Below are positions 1-7,843 of a stretch of DNA of 51,077 bases, piece by piece. The notes beneath the pieces were generated by a model, which had not been told where the DNA came from, did not search any database, and was given only the letters and a program-made list of their open reading frames with translations. Source of the stretch: Caulobacterales bacterium RIFCSPHIGHO2_01_FULL_70_19. GTDB lineage: Bacteria; Pseudomonadota; Alphaproteobacteria; Caulobacterales; Caulobacteraceae. Location: assembly GCA_001794825.1 (NCBI GenBank), contig MGLK01000039.1:14173-65249 (forward strand), read 5' to 3'. The number at the start of each line of letters is the position of its first letter. Position 1 is the first letter of the stretch. Made by a program: the position numbers and the translations under genes.

Positions 1-507
1 GGGGTGCGGATGGGCAAGGGCTACGCCTTCGCCATCACCACCGGCGGGAGCGTGACGACCAACCTGGTCTATCCGCCCGAAGCCTTCGGGGCGCACCCGA
101 TCATGACCGGGGGCGGCGCGGACGAGCGGGTCGAGAGCGTGACCGCCTTCACCGGGCAGTCGCTGGCCGGGCCGGCCGGGGCGACCGTGCTGTTGCCGCT
201 GACCGTCGGCGCGCGGGAGGCGGCCGACCTGCCGACGCTGCAGCGCCTCGTCGCGCGCATCGAGGCCGGCGAGGCCGCCGACGCGGTGACGGCGGAGCTT
301 TCGGCGGCGGCCCTGCCGGCGCAGGCCCTGGCCTTCACGCACGGAGAGGGACGGGTGGTGGTGCTGGGCGAGGCCGGCATGCTGTCGGCCCAGCTGGTGC
401 GTTTCCCGGAGGGCAGGCCGGATCTCAGGTTCGGGATGAACGTCGCGCCGGGCAACGCGCGCTTCGGACTGAACGTGATGCGCTGGCTGAGCGGATCAGG
501 CGGCTAG
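1..507 (+). CDS. C-terminal part of an unidentified protein (5' end outside the window)
   Basis: The frame is open from the first base, so the start lies upstream and about 168 residues are visible. I see no catalytic motif I can name. The last third (a [10 protein letters not shown] stretch, then [19 protein letters not shown]) resembles the end of DUF4350 or glutamine-amidotransferase-like domains, where a strand-loop-helix with 'GN.RF.LN...WL' closes the fold. That similarity is from memory and weak. The stop codon TAG overlaps the stop codon of the opposite-strand lipoprotein gene within a shared CTAG, so the two genes converge with no spacer. Confidence 0.55.
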   Translation, partial: GVRMGKGYAFAITTGGSVTTNLVYPPEAFGAHPIMTGGGADERVESVTAFTGQSLAGPAGATVLLPLTVGAREAADLPTLQRLVARIEAGEAADAVTAELSAAALPAQALAFTHGEGRVVVLGEAGMLSAQLVRFPEGRPDLRFGMNVAPGNARFGLNVMRWLSGSGG

Positions 508-836
508 CCCTTGCGGCCCCGGCGCTCGCCGTCCCGGTCATGGTCGCGGCGGCCGCGGTGGTCGCGACGGTCGTGGCGGTCACGGCGGTCCGGAGGGGCC
601 GGGACGTAGACCGGCGCCACGTAGGTGGGCTGGTTCGCCATCCACGCCGGCTGGCAGTACTGGCGGGGGACGCCGTACGCGTCCGTGTACCAGGTGCAGA
701 CCGGCTGGTTCTCCAGTTCCCAGGCCAGGGTGTCGAGGCCGTGGGCGAGGTTGTCCCAGAACTCGGGATCGCTCGCGCAACCCGTGAGGCCGAGGCTCAG
801 CCCCGCGACCGCGCCGATCGTTTTCCATCCGGCCAT
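504..836 (-). CDS. Small lipoprotein with a His/Arg/Asp-rich tail
   Basis: A 110-residue protein starting [20 protein letters not shown]. The hydrophobic segment ends in LTGC, a lipobox, so it is probably exported and lipid-anchored. The middle holds two cysteines ([12 protein letters not shown] and RQYCQPAW). The last 35 residues are almost only Arg, Asp, His and Gly ([18 protein letters not shown]), a low-complexity charged tail that could bind metal or cell-wall polymers. I do not recognise a named family. A much longer reading frame extends upstream on this strand, but it runs antisense through the superoxide dismutase and hydrolase genes and is rejected. The ATG at 836 is chosen because the signal peptide starts there. 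Confidence 0.7.
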   Translation of the reverse strand: MAGWKTIGAVAGLSLGLTGCASDPEFWDNLAHGLDTLAWELENQPVCTWYTDAYGVPRQYCQPAWMANQPTYVAPVYVPAPPDRRDRHDRRDHRGRRDHDRDGERRGRKG

Positions 837-927
837 GCCCGTCCTCCGGTCCGCCCGGAGAGGACCGTCGGGCAACCGGTGCGGCGCGGCAACCGTTCGA
901 AACCTGACGGAATCAACGCCCCGCGCC

Positions 928-956
928 TTGGGCGAGGCCGTCCGGCCGCCTACATC
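928..956 (+). promoter_or_regulatory. Predicted promoter of the superoxide dismutase gene
   Basis: TTGGGCG (928-934), 14 bases, then CCTACATC (949-956). The -10 matches seven of eight positions of the Caulobacter housekeeping consensus GCTANAWC; the -35 is weak (4 of 7 for TTGACGS). It lies 37 bases before the start codon. Confidence 0.4.
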
Positions 957-992
957 CGGCGCCGTACCCTTTGTCGAAACAGGAGCCTCCCC

Positions 993-1607
993 ATGGCCTT
1001 TACCCTTCCGCCCCTGCCGTACGCCTATGACGCCCTGGAGCCGGCGATCGACAAGGAGACGATGACCTTCCACCACGACAAGCATCACCAGGCCTATGTC
1101 GACAACCTGAACAAGGCGGTCGACGCCGACGGCAGCCTGCAGGGCAAGTCGCTGGAAGAGATGTTCGCCGGCATGTCGAAGCTGCCCAAGGCGGTGCGCA
1201 ACAACGGCGGCGGTCACTGGAACCACAGCCTGTTCTGGGAGCTGCTGGCGCCGCAGGGCCAGACCGGCGAGCCGTCGGCGGAGCTGGCCGCGGCCATCGA
1301 CCGCGACCTGGGCGGGATGGACAAGTTCCGGGAGGACTTCAACGCCGCCGGCGCCGCCCAGTTCGGCTCGGGCTGGGCCTGGCTGATCGTGCAAGACGGC
1401 AAGCTGAAGATCACCTCGACGCCGAACCAGGACAACCCGCTGATGGACGTGGCGGACGAGAAGGGCGCCGTGGTGCTGGGCGCCGACGTGTGGGAGCACG
1501 CCTATTACCTGAAGTACCAGAACCGCCGGGCCGATTACCTGAAGGCCTTCTGGTCGGTGGTGAACTGGAACAAGGTCAACGAGCTGTACGCGGCCGCGAC
1601 CGCCTGA
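993..1607 (+). CDS. sod: Superoxide dismutase, Fe/Mn family
   Basis: A 204-residue cytoplasmic enzyme (no signal peptide) that dismutates superoxide to oxygen and hydrogen peroxide. Metal-binding motifs are all present: HHDKHH near residue 27, NHSLFW near 75, and [11 protein letters not shown] near 160, giving the usual three His and one Asp. The outer-sphere glutamine that tunes the metal sits in STPNQDNPL, as in E. coli SodA, while the FeSOD position reads NNGGGHWNH with no Gln. The signature is therefore Mn-type or cambialistic, although relatives in Caulobacterales are often named SodB. The start ATG at 993 follows AGGAG at 981-985; the frame is open further upstream but without a comparable ribosome-binding site. 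Confidence 0.95.
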   Translation: MAFTLPPLPYAYDALEPAIDKETMTFHHDKHHQAYVDNLNKAVDADGSLQGKSLEEMFAGMSKLPKAVRNNGGGHWNHSLFWELLAPQGQTGEPSAELAAAIDRDLGGMDKFREDFNAAGAAQFGSGWAWLIVQDGKLKITSTPNQDNPLMDVADEKGAVVLGADVWEHAYYLKYQNRRADYLKAFWSVVNWNKVNELYAAATA

Positions 1608-1703
1608 GGCCTCGTCGGGCCGCCGGGTTTCGCGCCCGGCGGTCTGGCGTCGCGCGGCCCCGCCCCCAGATAACCGGGACCATTGATCTTCCGGAGCGCC
1701 GCC

Positions 1704-2669
1704 ATGACCTTCCACGCCCGCCTCGCCGCCGCCGGCCTGCTGCTCGCCGCCCTCGGCGCCGGAGCCTGTTCGCCGGAAGAAGGGAAGGGCGCCGGCGTGG
1801 AGACCGCCGGTGCGACCGTGGCGGCGTCGGAGGACGTCCAACCGTTCCGCATCGGGGCGCTCGAGGCCGTGGCGCTGAGGGACGGCGCCCTGAACCTCCC
1901 CGCGAGCGACGCGGAGATGAGCCCCTGGGCGCCGGCGGAGGCCGCCGCCCTGCTCGGCGCCGCGGGCGTGGCGGACGGAACCATCCACCTGTCGATCCAG
2001 CCGCTGCTGGTCCGCGACGGCGAGCGGCTGGTGCTGATCGACACCGGCGCGGGCGGCGAGATGGGGACGGAGAACCGGCTGCGCGGCTCGCTCCGGGCGG
2101 CGGGGGTGGAGCCGGGGCAGGTCACGGACGTGCTGATCTCCCACGCCCATGGCGATCACATCGGCGGCCTCGCGGCTGACGGAGCGCTGGCCTTCCCCAA
2201 CGCCGTGATCCGGATGGACGAGGCGACCTGGCGGGAAATCCGCGAGGAGCCGCGGCTGGACGACCTCGTCCGGCTGATCAGCCCGCGCGTGCAGACGTTC
2301 GCGGCGGGCGCCGAGGTGACCCCGGCGATCACGGCCGTGGCGCTGCCGGGGCACTCGCCTGGGCATACGGGCTACGAGATCGGCTCCGGCGACGACCGGC
2401 TGCTGTACATCGGCGACGCCCTGCACAGCTCGATCATTTCGGTCCGCGCCCCGGCCCTGCGCAACGCCTGGGACTCGGACGGCGCGCTGGCGATCCGCAC
2501 CCGCGAAGGCCTGCTGGAACGGGGCGCCAGCGACGGCATGCGCATCTATGGCGTCCATTTCCCCTTCCCCGGCATCGGCCGCTTCGAACGCGTCGACGGC
2601 GGTTTCCGCTGGGTTCCGGAACGCGGCGCGCCGCTGCCGGCCGAGCACCCGGCGACCGGCGCGGGCTGA
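1704..2669 (+). CDS. MBL-fold metallo-hydrolase, predicted lipoprotein
   Basis: A 321-residue protein. The N-terminus is a signal peptide ending LGAGAC, so the mature enzyme is probably a periplasmic lipoprotein. The metallo-beta-lactamase fold is shown by LIDTGAGG, the dinuclear zinc motif HAHGDH near residues 147-152, the GHSPGH histidine near 216 and an Asp in YIGDALH near 236. The layout resembles the lactonase/PqsE-like branch of MBL hydrolases (some quench quorum signals), but the substrate cannot be read from sequence. A TTG 21 bases upstream is in frame, but the ATG at 1704 has GGAG at 1693 and begins the signal peptide. Confidence 0.85.
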   Translation: MTFHARLAAAGLLLAALGAGACSPEEGKGAGVETAGATVAASEDVQPFRIGALEAVALRDGALNLPASDAEMSPWAPAEAAALLGAAGVADGTIHLSIQPLLVRDGERLVLIDTGAGGEMGTENRLRGSLRAAGVEPGQVTDVLISHAHGDHIGGLAADGALAFPNAVIRMDEATWREIREEPRLDDLVRLISPRVQTFAAGAEVTPAITAVALPGHSPGHTGYEIGSGDDRLLYIGDALHSSIISVRAPALRNAWDSDGALAIRTREGLLERGASDGMRIYGVHFPFPGIGRFERVDGGFRWVPERGAPLPAEHPATGAG

Positions 2670-2676
2670 GCGCGCC

Positions 2677-2705
2677 TTGACTCCGGCGGGGCCGGACGCG
2701 ATAAG
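2677..2705 (+). promoter_or_regulatory. Predicted promoter of rpsD
   Basis: TTGACT (2677-2682), a 17-base spacer and GATAAG (2700-2705). The -35 is near-perfect and the -10 fair. It begins eight bases after the upstream hydrolase gene and leaves an untranslated leader of about 115 bases before rpsD. Confidence 0.5.
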
Positions 2706-2716
2706 CCCCGCCTTCA

Positions 2717-2740
2717 CGCCCCGGGCTTCTGTCCGGGGCG
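2717..2740 (+). promoter_or_regulatory. GC-rich hairpin in the rpsD leader
   Basis: CGCCCCGG (2717-2724) pairs perfectly with CCGGGGCG (2733-2740) around an eight-base loop. No T-run follows, so it is a poor terminator. S4 represses its own synthesis through leader RNA in other bacteria, so a regulatory role is possible; no known leader structure is recognised. Confidence 0.4.
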
Positions 2741-2829
2741 CGTTGCATGACGGACGATGCGTGGACCGCCGTTGGGATCGTCCCTCCAATCCGGGAGGGA
2801 CCGGGCCGCATCAACATAGAGAGTGACTT

Positions 2830-3447
2830 ATGTCCAAGCGCCACAGCGCCAAGTACAAGCTCGACCGGGCCATGGGTGAAAACCTGTGGGGCCGCTCGAA
2901 GTCCCCCGTCAACAAGCGCAGCTACGGCCCCGGCCAGCACGGCCAGCGCCGCAAGTCGAAGGTCTCGGACTTCGGCCTGCAGCTGAAGGCCAAGCAGAAG
3001 CTGAAGGGCTACTACGCCAACATCACCGAGAAGCAGTTCTCGGCCATCTACGCCGAAGCGACCCGCCGCAAGGGCAACAGCTCGGAGAACCTGATCGGCC
3101 TGCTGGAGTCGCGCCTGGACGCCATCGTCTACCGCGCCAAGTTCGTGCCGACCCCGTGGGCGGCCCGCCAGTTCGTCAACCACGGCCACGTGACCGTGGA
3201 CGGCAAGAAGGTGGACATCGCCTCGTACCGGGTGAAGCCGGGCCAGGTGATCGAGGTCAAGGAGAAGAGCCGTTCGATGGCGCTGGTGCTGGAAGCCCAG
3301 CAATCGTCGGAGCGCGACGTCCCCGACTACCTCGAGCTCGGGGATCGCGGTTTCTCGGTTCGCTACGTCCGCGTGCCGGAGCTGGCCGACGTGCCGTTCC
3401 CGGTGAAGATGGAGCCGAACCTGGTCGTGGAATACTACTCGTCGTAA
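2830..3447 (+). CDS. rpsD: 30S ribosomal protein S4
   Basis: A 205-residue primary 16S rRNA-binding protein of the small subunit body. It begins [13 protein letters not shown] and carries [19 protein letters not shown], typical of alphaproteobacterial S4, then the S4 RNA-binding domain ([29 protein letters not shown]) from about residue 95, and ends in PDLVVEYYS-like sequence ([10 protein letters not shown]). Length matches the family. It stands alone rather than in the alpha operon, as is usual in this group, with its own promoter and leader upstream and a strong intrinsic terminator downstream. Confidence 0.98.
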   Translation: MSKRHSAKYKLDRAMGENLWGRSKSPVNKRSYGPGQHGQRRKSKVSDFGLQLKAKQKLKGYYANITEKQFSAIYAEATRRKGNSSENLIGLLESRLDAIVYRAKFVPTPWAARQFVNHGHVTVDGKKVDIASYRVKPGQVIEVKEKSRSMALVLEAQQSSERDVPDYLELGDRGFSVRYVRVPELADVPFPVKMEPNLVVEYYSS

Positions 3448-3477
3448 GCGCGAGCCGCACGACACGGAATGTGAAGG

Positions 3478-3504
3478 GGCCCCGGAGAAATCCGGGGCCT
3501 TTTT
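3478..3504 (+). terminator. Rho-independent terminator of rpsD
   Basis: GGCCCCGGA (3478-3486), a GAAA tetraloop, and TCCGGGGCC (3491-3499) form a perfect nine-pair stem followed directly by five T (3500-3504). Confidence 0.92.
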
Positions 3505-3593
3505 GCGTCAGAACAAGGACGGCGGCGGTTTCCTTCCGGAGCGAACCGGGGCAAAATCAGGGCGTTCAGAAAATCCGGGCGCAGGAGGCCGGG

Positions 3594-3980
3594 ATGAAAT
3601 CGTCCACCGTCCTCGCCATCGCGCTCGCTTCGGCGCCGCTGCTGACCGGCTGCGCCGTGTTCGACCGCCTGCGAGCCGATAGCCCGGCGGAGGCCGTGGC
3701 CCTGCCGGGGCAGGTGGAGGCGATCCACGCCGCGGCGATCGCAGACGACCAGGCTGTGTTCTGGGTCAGCTCGAACGGATGCACCCGGAAGGCCGATTTG
3801 ACGCCTGTGGTGCGGCCCGCGCGCGACGGAGCCGTGATCACCCTGCGACGGCTCAAGGAGGACTCGTGCGGCGAGCCTCTGCCGCAGGGGGTGGAGATCA
3901 GCTGGTCGTTCCAGGAGCTGGGGCTCGAACCCGGCGCGCGGGTGACGGTCGAGAACCCCTACCAGTTGCCGCGGACCTGA
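3594..3980 (+). CDS. Predicted lipoprotein of unknown function
   Basis: A 128-residue protein with signal peptide and lipobox (MKSSTVLAIALASAPLLTGC). The ATG at 3594 follows AGGAGG at 3583-3588. The mature part has three cysteines, counting the lipidated one (GC, NGC, DSC), and reads like a small beta-rich domain (VFWVSSNGCTRKADLTPVV...ITLRRLKEDSCGEPLPQGVEISWSFQELGL). The NGCT...DSCG pair could be a disulfide. I recall similar small lipoproteins in Caulobacterales without a known role. The next gene is another small lipoprotein in the same direction. Confidence 0.75.
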   Translation: MKSSTVLAIALASAPLLTGCAVFDRLRADSPAEAVALPGQVEAIHAAAIADDQAVFWVSSNGCTRKADLTPVVRPARDGAVITLRRLKEDSCGEPLPQGVEISWSFQELGLEPGARVTVENPYQLPRT

Positions 3981-4091
3981 CCCCGCCGAAGCCTGACGGA
4001 TTGTTCACGTGCCGTTCAGGCGCGGAGCGGGCAGATAGCGGCCAAGCTTCGGTACGGAAGCGGTCTCGTCATCCGGATAGGGGAATCCCTC

Positions 4092-4214
4092 ATGCTTCGT
4101 TTCGCCCTCGTCATCGCCATCACCGCGCCGCTGCTGGCCGGCTGCATCGTAATCGCCAGCGAAAAGCCGACCACCAGCGTGGTTCACCAGGCCCCGGCGG
4201 AAGCGGCCCAGTAA
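4092..4214 (+). CDS. Very small lipoprotein (40 residues)
   Basis: A short gene with convincing structure: MLRFALVIAITAPLLAGC is a complete lipoprotein signal peptide with lipobox LAGC, and only 23 residues follow (CIVIASEKPTTSVVHQAPAEAAQ with the cysteine as residue 1). Reading starts at ATG 4092, seven bases after AGGGGAA. The mature peptide is entrericidin-like in size, but I see no entrericidin signature. A perfect hairpin follows seven bases after the stop, which supports a real transcript end. Confidence 0.6.
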   Translation: MLRFALVIAITAPLLAGCIVIASEKPTTSVVHQAPAEAAQ

Positions 4215-4220
4215 CCCGTC

Positions 4221-4243
4221 AGGGGCGACCGCGGGTCGCCCCT
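4221..4243. terminator. Perfect hairpin between convergent genes, probably bidirectional terminator
   Basis: AGGGGCGACC (4221-4230) and GGTCGCCCCT (4234-4243) form a ten-pair stem with a three-base loop. It separates the plus-strand small lipoprotein from the minus-strand thioesterase gene ending at 4246. No T-run follows on either strand, so efficiency is uncertain. Confidence 0.55.
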
Positions 4244-4245
4244 CA

Positions 4246-4671
4246 TCACCTTTCGAAGGCCGGCAGGATGTCGGCCGGGATCCGGTGCGGCCGCATCGTC
4301 GCGGCGTCGACGAGCACCCATTCCGTGACTCCCTGGGCGCAGAGCCGCCCCTCGCCGTCCTCGATGCGGACGTAGCGGTTGAAGCGCGGACCCTGCGGAT
4401 CGCCCACCCAGGTGCGAGCCTTCACGCCCCGGGCGTCCGGCATCAGCGGCCGGAAGTAGTCGATCTCGTGCCGGGTCCCGACCCACGACCACTTCGCCCG
4501 GGTCCCCGCGTCGAAGCGGGCGTTCCAGTGCGCCGTACCGGCATCCTGGAGCCAGCCGACGTAAACCACGTTGTTGACGTGGCCGTTCTCGTCGATGTGC
4601 TCGGGCCGAACTTCCAGCGGGAGCTCGAAGATCTCGCGGTCCGCCCGGGGCTCCAGGTGCGGGCGCGCCAT
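4246..4671 (-). CDS. Acyl-CoA thioesterase, 4-hydroxybenzoyl-CoA/YbgC hotdog family
   Basis: A 141-residue single hotdog domain. The active-site segment IDENGHVNNVVYVGWLQDA (residues 26-44) matches the D-x-x-G-H-V-N-N-x-x-Y pattern of the YbgC/FadM group; here Asp27 is the likely catalytic residue. HEIDYFRPLMPD is the conserved second strand. It probably cleaves short or medium acyl-CoA thioesters in the cytoplasm; the exact substrate is not readable. Its ATG shares one base with the stop of the glutaredoxin gene (TGATG), so the two are co-transcribed and probably translationally coupled. Confidence 0.88.
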   Translation of the reverse strand: MARPHLEPRADREIFELPLEVRPEHIDENGHVNNVVYVGWLQDAGTAHWNARFDAGTRAKWSWVGTRHEIDYFRPLMPDARGVKARTWVGDPQGPRFNRYVRIEDGEGRLCAQGVTEWVLVDAATMRPHRIPADILPAFER

Positions 4672-5027
4672 CAGGCGTCGGCGTCGCCCAAGGGCACGCC
4701 CTTGTCGGCCATCAGGGTCTGCAGTTCGCCGGCGTTGAACATCTCGCGCACGATGTCGGAGCCGCCGACGAACTCGCCCTTGACGTACAGCTGGGGGATG
4801 GTCGGCCAGTCGGTATAGGCCTTGATGCCTTCACGCAGGGCCTCGTCCTGAAGGACGTCGACGCCGACGAAGGGCGCGCCGATGTGGTCGAGAATCTGCA
4901 CCGCCAGCGAGGAGAAGCCGCAGCGGGGCGCGTCCGGCGTGCCCTTCATGAACAGCACGACGTCGTGCGACCGGACGGTCTCGTCGATGAAGTTGCGGAC
5001 GGGGTCGGCGACGGCTTGGTCGGTCAC
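4671..5027 (-). CDS. grxD: Monothiol glutaredoxin, Grx4 family
   Basis: A 118-residue CGFS-type glutaredoxin. The motif RCGFS places the single active cysteine at residue 36; KGTPDAPRCGFS, WPTIPQLYVKGEFVGGSDI (glutathione-binding TIPQ and GG.D) are all intact. Family members carry a glutathione-ligated [2Fe-2S] cluster as homodimers or as heterodimers with BolA proteins and deliver it to acceptor proteins. A BolA gene lies two genes upstream on the same strand, consistent with that partnership. The aldo/keto-reductase-fold gene lies between them. Confidence 0.95.
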   Translation of the reverse strand: MTDQAVADPVRNFIDETVRSHDVVLFMKGTPDAPRCGFSSLAVQILDHIGAPFVGVDVLQDEALREGIKAYTDWPTIPQLYVKGEFVGGSDIVREMFNAGELQTLMADKGVPLGDADA

Positions 5028-5107
5028 GGAACTGGCCTTTCGATGAAGGCCGTGAGCTAGGGGCGGCGCACCGCAGGGTCAAGGGCGGCCGGGCGACGCA
5101 GACCCGG

Positions 5108-6031
5108 TCAGGCCGCCTTGGCGGTGTTGATGCGGGCCATCTCGATCTGCGCCGCCAGACCCGGCGGCATGTCGCGATCAGGCACCAGGGCCAGGGTGTT
5201 GAGCCGCTCGACGTCCGGAGCCTCGATGAGGACGCTGGATACCGACGGGTCGGTCAAGGCGTAGGCGAGGCAGATGGCTTCGGCCGTCCAGGCGTTGGTC
5301 TGGTGCAGGAAGGCGAAGGTGCCGGCGCCGGCGAGCGGATCGTTCTTCGGCCGACCCTTCGGACGGCCGAAGCCGAGAAAGCCCTTCTTCTCCACATGGG
5401 CCGAGGCGGCCTTCTTCGCGGTGTCGAGGCTCTCGGGGAAATAGTCGTAGACGAAGACGGCCATATCCTGCTCGCGAGCGATGCGCAGGCGATGGCGGAT
5501 CTGCCACGGAGAGTTGACGTGGTAGGGCGTGGCCAGGACGTCGAAGGCTCCGGTGGAGACGTAGGCGTCCATCACTTCGCCGTCGCCGGAAACGCCGAGC
5601 AGGCGAACCCGCTCGGTGGCGCGCAGGGCCTTGAGGGCGTTCAGCGACGACTGGGGCAATTCGTGGTCCGCCGGCTCATGCAGGATGGCGAGGTCGAACC
5701 AGCCCAGCCGCGAGGCGCGAAGGGTGCGGTCGATGGCGGCCGTCATGCCCTCTGCGGAGAAGTCGCGATCCGACCCGCGGCGTCCGTCGCCCGCGCCCAG
5801 GGTGAGGGCGACGTGGACCAGCTTCCGGTCGACGTGCTGCAGGGCGTCGCCCAGCACCTCGGCCAGGACCGGGTCGGCGGAACAGAGGCGGTAGCTGTTG
5901 ATGCCCGCCTCGAGGGCCGAATAAATCAGTTCGCGCCCGGCCTCGGGGCCGCGCGCGATGTCCCGCGCGCCAAGGCTGAGGGTCAGGGCCGAGATGGCCC
6001 GGCCGGCCGAGCCGAAGGGACGGTAGCGCAT
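5108..6031 (-). CDS. Aldo/keto-reductase-fold protein lacking most catalytic residues
   Basis: A 307-residue protein starting MRYRPFGSAGRAISALTLSLG, the typical AKR N-terminus, with LGWFDLAILHEP and LLGVSGDGEVMDAY at the usual places and a C-terminal SVLIEAPDVERLN segment. The four catalytic residues of AKRs are Asp, Tyr, Lys and His. In the segment GINSYRLCSADP the Asp position is Arg48 and the Tyr position Asp53; the Lys position is Thr77 (VALTLG); only His118 remains. It is therefore probably inactive as a reductase and may bind a nucleotide or act as a scaffold. It lies two bases after bolA and upstream of grxD in one minus-strand run. Start at ATG 6031; longer frames upstream overlap bolA. 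Confidence 0.8.
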   Translation of the reverse strand: MRYRPFGSAGRAISALTLSLGARDIARGPEAGRELIYSALEAGINSYRLCSADPVLAEVLGDALQHVDRKLVHVALTLGAGDGRRGSDRDFSAEGMTAAIDRTLRASRLGWFDLAILHEPADHELPQSSLNALKALRATERVRLLGVSGDGEVMDAYVSTGAFDVLATPYHVNSPWQIRHRLRIAREQDMAVFVYDYFPESLDTAKKAASAHVEKKGFLGFGRPKGRPKNDPLAGAGTFAFLHQTNAWTAEAICLAYALTDPSVSSVLIEAPDVERLNTLALVPDRDMPPGLAAQIEMARINTAKAA

Positions 6032-6033
6032 GG

Positions 6034-6273
6034 TCAGTCTCCCGTCGGGGCCGAGGTCTCGAGCGCCAGGGCGTGCAGCTCGCCGCCCATGCGGCCCTTG
6101 AGCGCGGCGTAGACCAGCTGGTGCTGGCGCACCCGCGGCAGGCCCGCAAAGGCCGTCGACACGATGCGGGCGCGATAGTGGTCGCCGTCGCCGGCCAGAT
6201 CCTCGATGGCGATCACGGCGTCGGGGAAGGCTTCGGTGAGATAGCGGCGAAGCTCTTCGACAGGCATGGGCAT
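6034..6273 (-). CDS. bolA: BolA family protein
   Basis: A 79-residue BolA-like protein. MPMPVEELRRYLTEAFPDAVIAIEDLAGDGDHYRARIVSTAFAG matches the class II KH-like fold with the D-H-Y motif, and RVRQHQLVYAALKGRMGGELHALAL is the conserved second half with RV.QHQ..Y. The invariant C-terminal His (ELHAL), which helps hold the [2Fe-2S] cluster shared with a CGFS glutaredoxin, is present, and grxD lies nearby. A TTG at 6315 would lengthen the protein by 14 residues, but ATG 6273 fits family length; ATG 6267 is also possible. Confidence 0.92.
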   Translation of the reverse strand: MPMPVEELRRYLTEAFPDAVIAIEDLAGDGDHYRARIVSTAFAGLPRVRQHQLVYAALKGRMGGELHALALETSAPTGD

Positions 6274-6329
6274 GGGGCAGGCGGGCTCCGGGTTCGGCCG
6301 GAGGATGGCGCGCAAAGCTTAATGTCAGG

Positions 6330-6848
6330 CTACGCGGCGCGGCGCTCCAGCAGCACCACGGGCTCGCCCTTGTAGACGGCGTCGGCGTAGCGCACGTAGC
6401 CCGCGCGAGCGGCGAGGGCGTGCGACGGCGCATTGCCCGGCGAGATCATGCACACGGTGCGGCGAGCGTTCAGAGCCTCGTCGCACCAGGCGAGGGCGGC
6501 GGACAGGGCCTCGAAGGCCATGCCCTTGCCCTGGAAGCGGGGGGCGACGCCCCATCCCAGCTCCGGCGCATCGAACGGCGGATCGAGCAGCCGACGGTAG
6601 TCGAGCACGCCGACGCTGCCGACGTAGTCGCCGGTCGCCGTTTCACGAATCGACCAGTTGCCATGGCCCAGCGCCTCCCAATGGCCGATGTCGCGCAGCA
6701 GGCGGAACCAGACGTCCTCGGACGTCAGGGGCGCAGGGAAGATGGAGGTGGCGAACACAGGGTCGCCCCAGAGTCTGGTCAGGTCGTCGAAATCGGCGAC
6801 GGCGACGGGGGCCAGGGTCAGGCGCTCGGTGATCAGGGTGGTGGTCAT
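6330..6848 (-). CDS. GNAT family N-acetyltransferase (RimJ-like)
   Basis: A 172-residue single GNAT domain. MTTTLITERLTLAPVAVADFDDLTRLWGDP is the standard RimJ/RimL-type start. GWGVAPRFQGKGMAFEAL carries the acetyl-CoA pyrophosphate-binding motif (Q/R-x-x-G-x-A pattern), and MISPGNAPSHALAARAGYVRY is the conserved N-x-x-S-x-x-x-x-x-x-G-F/Y segment. Acceptor unknown: candidates are protein N-termini, amino acids or antibiotics. Its start codon overlaps the stop of the preceding asparaginase-like gene (ATGA), so translation is coupled. Confidence 0.9.
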   Translation of the reverse strand: MTTTLITERLTLAPVAVADFDDLTRLWGDPVFATSIFPAPLTSEDVWFRLLRDIGHWEALGHGNWSIRETATGDYVGSVGVLDYRRLLDPPFDAPELGWGVAPRFQGKGMAFEALSAALAWCDEALNARRTVCMISPGNAPSHALAARAGYVRYADAVYKGEPVVLLERRAA

Positions 6849-7843
6849 GAAGCCTCGAACAGGGCGGCCGCGCGCTCGACGCGGACTGCGCCGGTCGCGT
6901 CCGTAACAGCATAGGTGAAGCCGGGCTGGAGCGCGAAGGCGCCGGCGCGGCCCTGCTTGTCCAGCGCCAGCAAGGCGACCTGGGAGGCGGCGACCCTGGA
7001 TCCCCGCAGGCGTGCGAGGCGTTCGACGACGCGGCGGCAGGCGGCCGTCGGGTCGAGCCCGGCGCGCATGGCCTCGACAACCGCGTGGGAGCCGGCGACG
7101 CGGACGACGTCCTCGCCGACGCCGGTGGCGGTGGCGCCTCCGACCTCGTCGTCGATGTAGAGCCCCGCGCCGATCAGCGGGCTGTCGCCGACGCGCCCGC
7201 GCATCTTGAAGGCCATGCCCGAGGTGGTGCAGGCGCCGGCCATTCGGTTGTCGGCGCCGAGGGCGAGCAGGCCGATGGTGTCGTGGTTCCCGGGGCCGCC
7301 AGGCGCCGCGCGCCAGTCGGCGTTCTCACTGTTGATGCGAGGGGCGTACTCGGACGTGCGCAGCCATTCCCGCCAGGCCGCCGCGGCGCGGGGGGTCAGC
7401 AGGTTCTGCGTCGGGAAGCCCTGCTCCACCGCGAAGGCCCGCGCGCCCTCGCCCACCAGCATCACGTGCGGCGTCTTCTCCATCACTGCGCGGGCGACGG
7501 AGACGGCGTGGACCACGTCCTCGAGCGCGCAGACCGCGCCGATGTCGCCGGCCCAGGTCATGACGCAGGCGTCAAGGCTCACGCGGCCGTCGCGGTCAGG
7601 CAAGCCTCCGAGGCCGACGGAGCTGTTCGACTCGTCCGCCTCGGCGACGCGACCGCCGGCCTCGACCATGTCGAGCGCCGAACCGCCGGCCTGCCGGGCG
7701 GCCCAGCCCGCCGCGTTAGCGGCGGCGCCGAAGTCCCAGGTGGAGACCATGACCGCCGGGGCTTCGGTCCGCGGGCCCGCCGCGCCTGCGACGGCGGCGA
7801 CCGGTGCGGCGGCCAACAGGGATCGACGGGAGGGGCCGGTCAC
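6845..7843 (-). CDS. Glycosylasparaginase / isoaspartyl peptidase family hydrolase with Tat signal
   Basis: A 332-residue Ntn-hydrolase of the N4-(beta-N-acetylglucosaminyl)-L-asparaginase family. The self-cleavage site and nucleophile are in GNHDTIGLLAL, where the Thr after Asp becomes the new N-terminus; the substrate loop FKMRGRVGDSPLIGAGLYID (with R-x-G-D-S-P) is intact, as is GGATATGVGED. The N-terminus VTGPSRRSLLAAAPVAAVAGAAG is a twin-arginine signal peptide, so it folds and probably self-processes before export to the periplasm. It starts with GTG at 7843, overlapping the radC stop (GTGA). Confidence 0.87.
   Translation of the reverse strand: MTGPSRRSLLAAAPVAAVAGAAGPRTEAPAVMVSTWDFGAAANAAGWAARQAGGSALDMVEAGGRVAEADESNSSVGLGGLPDRDGRVSLDACVMTWAGDIGAVCALEDVVHAVSVARAVMEKTPHVMLVGEGARAFAVEQGFPTQNLLTPRAAAAWREWLRTSEYAPRINSENADWRAAPGGPGNHDTIGLLALGADNRMAGACTTSGMAFKMRGRVGDSPLIGAGLYIDDEVGGATATGVGEDVVRVAGSHAVVEAMRAGLDPTAACRRVVERLARLRGSRVAASQVALLALDKQGRAGAFALQPGFTYAVTDATGAVRVERAAALFEAS

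Noticed and set aside
504..2789. 761-codon open frame on the minus strand
   Set aside because: Only its last 110 codons have gene character (signal peptide, lipobox). The rest runs antisense through superoxide dismutase and the MBL hydrolase and is Arg/Gly/Ala-rich shadow sequence typical of high-GC DNA.
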